The notes under the pieces were generated by a model. It saw nothing but the letters and a program-made list of their open reading frames with translations, was not told the DNA's origin and searched no databases. Source: Chitinophagales bacterium (GTDB lineage: Bacteria; Bacteroidota; Bacteroidia; Chitinophagales; BACL12). Taken from it: a DNA stretch of 5,833 bases. The stretch covers positions 1-5,833 of the forward strand of contig JACMJP010000517.1 of assembly GCA_014380545.1 (NCBI GenBank). Direction: 5' to 3'. Positions 1 through 5,458 of this stretch are shown piece after piece. Each line of letters opens with the position of its first letter. Position 1 is the first letter of the stretch. The position numbers were made by a program, and so were the translations under genes.

Positions 1-679
1 AAACATTATTTATACTTTCAGTTATATTATCTAGTTCTTCTCTTTTAAACCCATCTGTGAGATTAAGTGTGGCTTCTCTAAAAATATCCCAACCTGTTTT
101 TATGATTAATAAGCCCACTATTACAGCAGCCAGTGGATCTATCCAAGGAAATCCGAATTGTGAGGCCACAATTCCCACAGTCGTACCTATACTAACCCAA
201 GCATCAGAAAGATTATCTTTTGCTGCAGCCATTAATCCAGAGCTATTTATTTGGATAGCGATTTTTTTATTATAACGATATACAAAATATATAGCTATAG
301 CGCAAATAACTCCAACTACTGCAGCAGTCAAGTCAGGAGGTTGTGAATTAACGGAAATGATGTCACGAGCTGCATTGTACAAAACATTTATTCCTACTGC
401 TATCATAATCAAGGAAGCAATAAGTGATGCAATAGTTTCTGCTCTAAAGTGACCATAAGTATGATCATCATCCGCTGGTTTTCTTGATATTTTCAAGCCA
501 ATTAAAACAGCTAATGAAGCAACTATGTCTGTTGTATTATTAAATCCATCTGCAGTTAGAGCTTTTGAGCCAGATATATATCCAACTCCAAGTTTTAATA
601 AAGACAATGCAATATAAGCAATAATACTTATGCGAGCACCACGTTCGGCAAGCTTTAAACCATTATATTTTTCCTCCAT
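1..679 (-). CDS. Cation diffusion facilitator (CDF) metal exporter, manganese-type, 3' end cut off by window
   Basis: Inner-membrane antiporter that would expel a divalent cation, probably Mn2+, from the cytoplasm. The visible 226 residues cover the whole transmembrane domain and the start of the cytoplasmic domain. Hydrophobic segments lie near residues 17-38, 52-64, 83-104, 118-135, 160-175 and 183-196. The transport site reads N47-xxx-D51 and D155-xxx-D159; zinc/iron YiiP has DxxxD and HxxxD there. The N/D and DxxxD pattern is known from manganese CDFs such as MntE and Bacillus MneP/MneS, so manganese is my inference. D70, H73 and H77 correspond to the second metal site of YiiP. After the membrane domain, the run LTDGFKREEL begins the C-terminal metal-binding domain. 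The start at 679 follows a perfect Shine-Dalgarno by 7 nt. It is divergent from the gene at 843. That ribosome-binding site and the protein style look Firmicutes-like, unlike the rest of the window. The family call is secure; the metal is likely. Confidence 0.92.
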   Translation of the reverse strand, partial: MEEKYNGLKLAERGARISIIAYIALSLLKLGVGYISGSKALTADGFNNTTDIVASLAVLIGLKISRKPADDDHTYGHFRAETIASLIASLIMIAVGINVLYNAARDIISVNSQPPDLTAAVVGVICAIAIYFVYRYNKKIAIQINSSGLMAAAKDNLSDAWVSIGTTVGIVASQFGFPWIDPLAAVIVGLLIIKTGWDIFREATLNLTDGFKREELDNITESINNV

Positions 680-686
680 ATTTTCA

Positions 687-694
687 CTCCTCCT
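687..694 (-). promoter_or_regulatory. Strong Shine-Dalgarno for the CDF gene
   Basis: On the minus strand the sequence AGGAGGAG ends 7 nt before the ATG at 679-677. This fixes the start. It is the only convincing Shine-Dalgarno in the window: the four rightward genes have A-rich leaders with none, as is usual in Bacteroidota. Confidence 0.85.
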
Positions 695-717
695 ATATAT
701 ATAATAATTATTCTTCC

Positions 718-779
718 TCACAATTAAATAAAATTGTAAAAACATTGCAGATTTTTCTGCAGGTTTATTTTAATTGTGA
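718..779. repeat. 62-bp palindromic intergenic element, copy 1
   Basis: The outer arms are TCACAATTAAATAAA (718-732) and TTTATTTTAATTGTGA (764-779). They are reverse complements apart from one extra base. Inside them is a second perfect hairpin, TGCAGA, TTTT loop, TCTGCA (746-761). The element lies between the divergent CDF gene and the gene at 843, ending 63 nt before the latter. Its core recurs at 1294-1345. It could be a small palindromic mobile repeat, an operator, or a bidirectional transcription barrier. The sequence does not decide between these. Confidence 0.6.
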
Positions 780-842
780 AAGATGCTGCTGAAATTGTAA
801 AATTTCTTATTTTCGTGGATCATTCACCTAAAATGGATCATT

Positions 843-1214
843 ATGAAGGCCCTGAAATTAACTTCGCTTTTCTACGTATTCATGATATGCACATCTTTCG
901 GAAAAGAAAAAAAAGCCATACAGTTTATGCCCGGCACTTATGGTATATGTAACTGCAGTTACGAAACACCATCAGCACCTCTTATTAATCTTACATTCTT
1001 TGAAAATAATGTCTTTCATTACACAGACAGATCAGATGCAGCACACCCTTTTGAGATAGAAGGAAAATGGGAAATAAAAGATAACAGGATCATACTTTCT
1101 GACTACCTGTATGATGCACCCTTTCACAGTGTATGGAAAATAGATACAGAATCCTGCATCCGCTCAAGAAGTAAAATGAACTTCAGAAGGTTATGCCTTG
1201 TGCAGCCATGCTGA
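843..1214 (+). CDS. Small secreted protein of unknown function
   Basis: I do not recognise the family. The 123-residue product opens with Lys at positions 2 and 5, then a hydrophobic stretch (about 6-17) and a polar stop near SFG-KEKK, which reads as a Sec signal peptide cut around residue 20. A Cys at 16 sits in FMIC, a poor lipobox, so a lipoprotein is less likely but possible. The remaining ~100 residues look beta-rich. The opening GTYG and the later GKWEIKDNRIIL (74-85) resemble the strand pattern of small lipocalin-like domains, but that is an impression, not a match. Mature cysteines at 36, 38 (a CNC motif), 105, 118 and 123 suggest disulfides in the periplasm or outside the cell. There is no Shine-Dalgarno. 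No clear terminator follows, and 251 nt separate it from the peptide gene at 1466, so co-transcription is uncertain. Confidence 0.7.
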   Translation: MKALKLTSLFYVFMICTSFGKEKKAIQFMPGTYGICNCSYETPSAPLINLTFFENNVFHYTDRSDAAHPFEIEGKWEIKDNRIILSDYLYDAPFHSVWKIDTESCIRSRSKMNFRRLCLVQPC

Positions 1215-1293
1215 CATTAATATCTGCTTATTAAAAAGTTTGATATCTACGATTAAAAATAAAAATTTCATTCCGGAGTTTTTTGATTCCCTG

Positions 1294-1345
1294 CAATTAA
1301 TAAAATTGTAAAAATTACTACATAAGTTTTTCTGCAGGTTTTATT
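1294..1345. repeat. Intergenic element, copy 2 (core of the 718-779 element)
   Basis: CAATTAATAAAATTGTAAAAA (1294-1314) matches 721-742 with one base deleted, and TTTTTCTGCAGGTTT (1327-1341) matches 752-766 exactly. The segment between them differs, so the inner hairpin of copy 1 is lost here. The outer inverted arm is also degraded. Copy 2 lies upstream of the peptide gene, about 75 nt before its predicted promoter. The 1215-1465 gap otherwise holds only that promoter and an 11-mer at 1445; I see no small gene in it. Confidence 0.6.
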
Positions 1346-1395
1346 TTATTAAAAATAATTTTAATTAAACTTTAAAAATTCACCGATATTGGTAA

Positions 1396-1426
1396 TTGAC
1401 CTGCATGTGTTGTCAGAATAGTTTTG
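1396..1426 (+). promoter_or_regulatory. Bacteroidota-type promoter for the peptide-ligase unit
   Basis: A -33 box TTG (1396-1398) is followed after 20 nt by TAGTTTTG (1419-1426), an exact match to the Bacteroidota -7 consensus TAnnTTTG. The known spacing is 19-21 nt. Transcription would start near 1433, giving a leader of about 33 nt to the ATG at 1466. This is pattern-based only, but both boxes and the spacing fit. Confidence 0.55.
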
Positions 1427-1444
1427 TTGTGATAATTTATTTTT

Positions 1445-1455
1445 TCACAATTAAA
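1445..1455 (+). promoter_or_regulatory. 11-mer TCACAATTAAA, possible operator
   Basis: Identical to the left end of the 718-779 palindrome, and present inverted at 769-779 and 3065-3075. Here it falls in the predicted 5' leader, 10 nt before the peptide start codon, where a bound protein or an RNA structure could affect expression. The function is inferred from recurrence alone. Confidence 0.35.
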
Positions 1456-1465
1456 ACAAAACATT

Positions 1466-1981
1466 ATGGGAGCAAACAAATTTATTGACGACCCTATTAC
1501 AATCAAATTCAGGGATGACCTTCCAACAATTAAATTTTTGGAGGACGCTCCGCCAACATTAAAATTTTTTGATGACGGCGGCGGATGGCCCACAATAAAA
1601 TTTGCGGATGATCCATCTTTAAAATTTGCAGAAGACCCTCAGCCAACTTCACGGTGGGGCGATGACCCGAACACATGGGTTGAAAACACAAACACAATGG
1701 TTGAGAACATTGACCCGGGAAGCTGGAGATTTGATCCGTCAATTATTTATTCTGCACAACCCTTTGTATTAGCTAATCCGCATCATTCAATGGACTGGAC
1801 AAAAACTTTTGGCGATCCGAATGAGCCGGCAAATCAGCTTAAATACATGGAGTCGCAATTGCAAATGGTTGAACAATCATCAGCGCAAATGCAGGATCAA
1901 TTAAAGCAGATAACTGAATATGGAGAAAAGTTAAAAGCAGAAATGAAAAATTTAGAATCTGCTCAGAAAAAAAGTAAATAA
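1466..1981 (+). CDS. Probable graspetide precursor with N-terminal core repeats
   Basis: The 171-residue peptide is the likely substrate of the ATP-grasp ligase encoded 30 nt downstream. Residues 4-68 are seven tandem units. Five follow [TS]-[IL]-K-F-x-[DE]-D (12-18, 21-27, 31-37, 43-49, 51-57). The first (NKFIDDP) and last (TSRWGDDP) are degenerate. Pro usually separates units and GGG-W interrupts at 38-41. In graspetides such ligases join Thr/Ser hydroxyls or Lys amines to Asp/Glu side chains. Each unit supplies a Thr or Ser, a Lys and two acids, with the Thr-to-Asp distance of the microviridin motif. Residues 69-81 hold a second pair, NTWVEN and NTMVEN. Residues 82-118 are Pro/Trp/His-rich, and about 120-168 is a charged Gln/Glu/Lys helix, likely coiled coil. 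There is no signal peptide and no Cys. This ATG is the first after an in-frame TAA at 1433-1435. The substrate role is inference from motif plus neighbour. Confidence 0.75.
   Translation: MGANKFIDDPITIKFRDDLPTIKFLEDAPPTLKFFDDGGGWPTIKFADDPSLKFAEDPQPTSRWGDDPNTWVENTNTMVENIDPGSWRFDPSIIYSAQPFVLANPHHSMDWTKTFGDPNEPANQLKYMESQLQMVEQSSAQMQDQLKQITEYGEKLKAEMKNLESAQKKSK
1475..1669 (+). repeat. Tandem core repeats encoded in the precursor gene
   Basis: Seven units of about 7-12 codons encode residues 4-68. At DNA level the units differ at many synonymous sites: Pro uses CCA and CCC, Ile uses ATT, ATC and ATA, Asp uses GAC and GAT. The Thr/Ser, Lys, Phe and acidic positions stay fixed in the five best units. 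This suggests old duplications held by selection on the protein rather than a recent DNA expansion. Confidence 0.75.
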
Positions 1982-2011
1982 TTTTCAATTCACAAACAAA
2001 AGCATTTATAT

Positions 2012-2995
2012 ATGATACTCATAGTCTCTCATCAAAAAGACGGTCATAACCTCGCAATACAATCTGCATTGCAGCAAATGGGTCATGAATTTGCAGAAAT
2101 TGATCTGGCTAAATTTCCATCCATGTCAAGCTTAACACTTCAATATCAAACGCAGCAGTTTGAGGAAGCAACTTTGCAAATAGATGATAAAGAAATTTCA
2201 TTTAATTCTGTTGGTGCAATATGGTGGCGCAGACCACAGGGTTATACATTACATCCTGATCTGAAAGGTTCGCTGGAAAGTAATTTTTCTTATAATGAAT
2301 GTATTTGCGCCATAAACGGATTATGGATGCTCACGGATGCAAACTGGATAAATCATCCTGTAAATGATGAGGTGGCATCCCGCAAAGCTTACCAATTAAA
2401 AGTGGCTGCAAAAAATGGTTTATTAATTCCTAAAACATGTATAACGAATGATCCTGAACAGGCAAAACAATTTATTGAATCGCTTGGTGATGGAAATGTA
2501 ATTTATAAATCATTTTCAGCAACTGAACAGGCATGGCGGGAAACAAGACAAATAAAAAAAGAAGAAATAGAAAATTTAAATGCCGTTAAATATGCACCCG
2601 TTATTTTCCAGGAATGTATTCATTCAGATATTGATCTGAGAGTAACAATTATCGGCAATCATATTTTTCCGGCTGCTATTCATTCTTTAGATACATCTTA
2701 TAAATATGATTTCCGTATGAATTATCATGAAGCGAAAATTGTGCATCATGAGCTTCCGGAAAAATTGCAGGAGCAATTATTAAGTTTTATGAGAGAAATG
2801 GGTATTATATATGGTGCTGTTGATCTGCGGTTAAAACAAAACGGTGAATATATTTTTCTGGAAGTAAATACGGCAGGGCAGTGGTTGTTTATGGAAGAAC
2901 CAACGGGCATGCCTATAACAAATACTTTAGCGCAAACGCTTGCGGAATACGATCATTATTTTGCCAAAAAAAATAATGCGGTTCTGGCCGGTTAA
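2012..2995 (+). CDS. MvdD/MdnC-type ATP-grasp peptide ligase (graspetide maturase)
   Basis: Cytoplasmic ATP-dependent carboxylate-amine/hydroxyl ligase. In this family it phosphorylates Asp or Glu side chains of a precursor peptide and forms esters or amides with Thr, Ser or Lys. The 327-residue length is normal for the family. Residues 1-110 match the MvdD-type pre-ATP-grasp domain: ILIVSHQKDGHN, then DLAKFP, then IWWRRP (70-75). The ATP-grasp fold follows. Expected features are visible: K125 after the NHP motif, K166 in VIYKSF, the hinge FQE at 199-201, R210 in DLRVTIIG, D271 in YGAVDLRL, and E284/N286 in FLEVNTAGQW for ATP and magnesium. The core pattern (IPKT-ITNDPEQ, YAPVIFQE, LRVTI-G, FLEVN-AGQ) agrees with my memory of microviridin ligases. 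It lies 30 nt behind the peptide gene in one probable operon, ended by the terminator at 3014. No catalytic residue appears lost. Whether it forms esters, amides or both cannot be read from sequence. Confidence 0.9.
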   Translation: MILIVSHQKDGHNLAIQSALQQMGHEFAEIDLAKFPSMSSLTLQYQTQQFEEATLQIDDKEISFNSVGAIWWRRPQGYTLHPDLKGSLESNFSYNECICAINGLWMLTDANWINHPVNDEVASRKAYQLKVAAKNGLLIPKTCITNDPEQAKQFIESLGDGNVIYKSFSATEQAWRETRQIKKEEIENLNAVKYAPVIFQECIHSDIDLRVTIIGNHIFPAAIHSLDTSYKYDFRMNYHEAKIVHHELPEKLQEQLLSFMREMGIIYGAVDLRLKQNGEYIFLEVNTAGQWLFMEEPTGMPITNTLAQTLAEYDHYFAKKNNAVLAG

Positions 2996-3013
2996 ATATG
3001 TTTATCTGATTTG

Positions 3014-3051
3014 AAAATAAGCTCTTGTATAATGCAGGGGCTTATTTTTTT
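3014..3051 (+). terminator. Intrinsic terminator after the ligase gene
   Basis: An 11-bp stem, AAAATAAGCTC (3014-3024) with GGGCTTATTTT (3038-3048), has a single G-T pair, a 13-nt loop and a seven-T run (3045-3051). It sits 18 nt after the ligase stop. It should separate the peptide-ligase unit from the AAA gene at 3195. Confidence 0.85.
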
Positions 3052-3064
3052 GTAACAAAGTTTA

Positions 3065-3075
3065 TTTAATTGTGA
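3065..3075 (-). promoter_or_regulatory. 11-mer TCACAATTAAA, third intergenic site
   Basis: On the plus strand this reads TTTAATTGTGA. The surrounding 3061-3079 matches 764-783 apart from one missing base, so more than the 11-mer is shared. It lies after the terminator and 119 nt before the AAA gene, within the region that should hold that gene's promoter. I found no convincing TAnnTTTG box in 3052-3194. Confidence 0.35.
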
Positions 3076-3194
3076 AAGAAGACTGTCGAAACTTTCATCT
3101 TTTATTCGCTTAGTACAAAATAATGATATGCGCCCCTTCCAACTTTCTCCTTTTTAAAAACATCTTTTAATTTAGCATGTAAAAAAACAAAGAA

Positions 3195-5420
3195 ATGTAT
3201 TTTAAACCTATTAAAAAAGTGCGGGCTAAACTCAGGGCCGGAGAAAAAGTTTCAGATATGGATTGGGCAGACATTACCGGGCCTGTTAAACATGCTATGC
3301 TCACTACCTACCGGGCACATCAGAAATCAGGAGAGCTTATACAGGGTAAAATAGAAATCGATTCACATTCAGGAGAAATGAATTATGTGCTCACCTTTAA
3401 CGAAAAGGGAATAAAGGTAAGGCAGCAATATTTCAGCGACAACTCCGCACATGATGACACCTTTAATGAAAGGGGTTTACAAATAAAAGGAATACATTAT
3501 ATGAGAGGAGAGCTTTATCAAACAAGTGAGCATTCTTATAATGATAAAGACCAAATTCTTGAAAGCAATATTACAGATAAGGAAGGAAAACCGGATCACA
3601 GGCATATTTATACATATAATGCGCAGGGAAAACACGAGGATACATTATATTTTAGAAAAGAAGAACAATTTCCATATCAAAAAACAACATTTATTTATGA
3701 TGAGAATGGAAACATGCTCTCAAATACAGAATATGACGGTGAGGGAAATATAAGACATGAATCACTCATGGAATATGACGAGCGCAATTTGCGCATTGCT
3801 CACAGCACAAAATATTATTATGACCCCATGCAAAAATATAATAAGCTGGAGAAGTATAAATATAATGTACAGGGTGATTGCATACAGTATGATACATATG
3901 ATGAAGAAGGAAACCTCATAAAATCCTCATCTTATAAATATGAGTACGACAGCACAGGCAAAAGAATAAATAATAACAAATGGATTGATGCTGACGATGA
4001 AGTTGCAGGTGAAACTATTGAAGTAGAAGAGGATGCACATGGCAACTGGATAAAAAAAACAAAATGGTATAATAAAATTCCGGTGAACATACAATTTCGT
4101 GAGTTCATTTATTATGGAGAAAATGATGAGCGGGAATTAATTCATCCAATATCACTTATGGAAAATGTAGAAGAAGAAACAGAAAACAGAAGCAACGCAT
4201 TTGGTGAATTAAAAAAGAAGGAAGCAAAATGGATGGTGACCGAACCCGGACGTACGCCTGAAAACTTTCCTTATTTGCGTTACTACTCAAACCGTTTTAA
4301 TGAAGTACCTTCTGTGGTTCAATTCAACGGGCCGCATATTGAAGCAATAACATTGTTGCAGGAATTGAAAGAGAATATGGGTGCAGAGGTAATTCATTCA
4401 TACAGCACAGTATATAATAGCAACGCAGAAAGGATTCAGCGATACACACTTTTGTTTGGTGGCGCTTATGGATATATGCTGCACACTACAAATATTTATG
4501 CGCAGGATGAAAATAGATTTGAGGTTCCTGATAATATAGAAGATTCGCAGGATGGACATGTATATCTGGGCACTTTTCAATTACTGCGCCCGAGTGAAGC
4601 ATCAGGAAAATGCGACTGGTATTTTGAAGAAGAATTAAAAACATATATTGAGAAATGCTCACTTTCTAAAAAACCGGATAAACCTGTTATTAATATTATC
4701 GAAGTACAAAATAATAGTTTTACGCTGAGTGAATATCCGGTGCATGATAATTTTATTATCAGGGATCTTGATGTGAATTATGGTTATGGATTTGAAAAAT
4801 TTCATCTTGAGCTCATGCAAAGATTTGCCTCAGGTACAAAAGGCCTTGTTCTTTTTCATGGTCAGCCCGGAACAGGTAAAACTTATTATATCAGACATTT
4901 ACTTCGCAAAATGGCAGCAGGTAAAAAAACGGTTATTTATATGCCGCCTAATATGGTTGACCATTTGGTTGATCCTGTTTTCATGACCTTTCTTACGGAA
5001 GAAATGAAACATTTTTCTGAACAGGGTCAATTTTGTGTTTTGCTTATTGAAGATGCGGAACCATTGCTTGCCAAAAGACAGGAAGGTGTGCGCATACAGG
5101 GAGTAACCAATTTGCTGAACATGAGTGATGGTATTTTAAATGATATGCTTAACCTGCAGATCATTTGCACCTTTAATGTTGACCTGCGGAAACTTGACAG
5201 TGCATTATTGCGGCCGGGAAGATTAATTGCAAGAAAAGAATTTAAGCCACTGTCTGAATTAGATGCAAATTTATTAGGTCAGAGGCTTGGTATTAAACAT
5301 CATTTTATAGGTCCTGCAACCTTAGGTGAAATATATGCCAGGATAAAAAATAATAATACGCTCATTCATGATGTTGAACCGGACAGAGATGCATCAACAA
5401 TTATTGATGATCTGTTGTGA
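3195..5420 (+). CDS. YD-repeat-like N-terminus fused to a classic AAA ATPase domain
   Basis: 741 residues, no signal peptide or membrane segment seen, so probably cytoplasmic. Residues 60-300 carry about ten YD-like units of the form F/Y-[ND]-x-x-G-x-[IL] with a following beta strand (for example YDENGNMLSN at 168 and YDEEGNLIKS at 245). This is the repeat type of Rhs and wall-associated proteins, here without a secretion signal. Residues 300-540 are a linker or domain I do not recognise. The ATPase follows: Walker A GQPGTGKT (556-563, K562); Walker B VLLIEDAE (615-622), with the usual D-E pair as E619-D620; sensor-1 N661 in CTFN; and SALLRPGRL (669-677), with R673 and R676 in the arginine-finger positions of classic AAA proteins such as FtsH and Vps4. 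ATP-driven remodelling of a partner is expected; the partner is unknown. An in-frame TAA at 3180-3182 makes this ATG the first possible. Transcription is probably separate from the ligase unit. Confidence 0.85.
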   Translation: MYFKPIKKVRAKLRAGEKVSDMDWADITGPVKHAMLTTYRAHQKSGELIQGKIEIDSHSGEMNYVLTFNEKGIKVRQQYFSDNSAHDDTFNERGLQIKGIHYMRGELYQTSEHSYNDKDQILESNITDKEGKPDHRHIYTYNAQGKHEDTLYFRKEEQFPYQKTTFIYDENGNMLSNTEYDGEGNIRHESLMEYDERNLRIAHSTKYYYDPMQKYNKLEKYKYNVQGDCIQYDTYDEEGNLIKSSSYKYEYDSTGKRINNNKWIDADDEVAGETIEVEEDAHGNWIKKTKWYNKIPVNIQFREFIYYGENDERELIHPISLMENVEEETENRSNAFGELKKKEAKWMVTEPGRTPENFPYLRYYSNRFNEVPSVVQFNGPHIEAITLLQELKENMGAEVIHSYSTVYNSNAERIQRYTLLFGGAYGYMLHTTNIYAQDENRFEVPDNIEDSQDGHVYLGTFQLLRPSEASGKCDWYFEEELKTYIEKCSLSKKPDKPVINIIEVQNNSFTLSEYPVHDNFIIRDLDVNYGYGFEKFHLELMQRFASGTKGLVLFHGQPGTGKTYYIRHLLRKMAAGKKTVIYMPPNMVDHLVDPVFMTFLTEEMKHFSEQGQFCVLLIEDAEPLLAKRQEGVRIQGVTNLLNMSDGILNDMLNLQIICTFNVDLRKLDSALLRPGRLIARKEFKPLSELDANLLGQRLGIKHHFIGPATLGEIYARIKNNNTLIHDVEPDRDASTIIDDLL

Positions 5421-5432
5421 GAAAGAAATAAT

Positions 5433-5458
5433 AGCGCATGAATAAGAATTGATGCGCT
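5433..5458 (+). terminator. Hairpin just after the AAA gene, weak terminator candidate
   Basis: A perfect 7-bp GC-rich stem, AGCGCAT (5433-5439) with ATGCGCT (5452-5458), has a 12-nt loop and begins 13 nt past the stop codon. Its position suits a terminator, but only a mixed TTCCTCT follows and not a T-run. It may instead be the outer edge of the repeat region that follows. Confidence 0.3.

Noticed and set aside
57..275. Plus-strand open frame of 72 codons
   Set aside because: It lies antisense inside the well-supported CDF gene and resembles no protein; it is a shadow frame.
809..816. TATTTTCG as a -7 promoter box for the gene at 843
   Set aside because: It differs from TAnnTTTG at one base and has no TTG box at the required 19-21 nt spacing.
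1215..1260. Possible terminator after the small secreted-protein gene (ATATC ... GATAT)
   Set aside because: The stem is only about 5-6 AT-rich pairs and no T-run follows; too weak to call.
1372..1593. Minus-strand open frame over the promoter and core repeats of the peptide gene
   Set aside because: Its repeated residues only mirror the repeats on the other strand; it has no start signal or recognisable content.
1466..1669. Precursor repeats as a mere low-complexity acidic region
   Set aside because: Fixed Thr/Ser, Lys, Phe and Asp positions with synonymous codon differences, next to a matching ligase, argue for a selected motif.
1530..1742. Second minus-strand frame inside the peptide gene
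   Set aside because: Antisense to the core repeats and lacking independent support.
3526..3753. Plus-strand 75-codon frame inside the AAA gene
   Set aside because: Out-of-frame shadow of the YD-like repeats.
4398..4580. Minus-strand 60-codon frame in the AAA gene
   Set aside because: Antisense shadow; its hydrophobic look comes from reverse-complemented AT-rich codons.
4780..4986. Plus-strand 68-codon frame overlapping Walker A
   Set aside because: Out-of-frame shadow of the ATPase domain.
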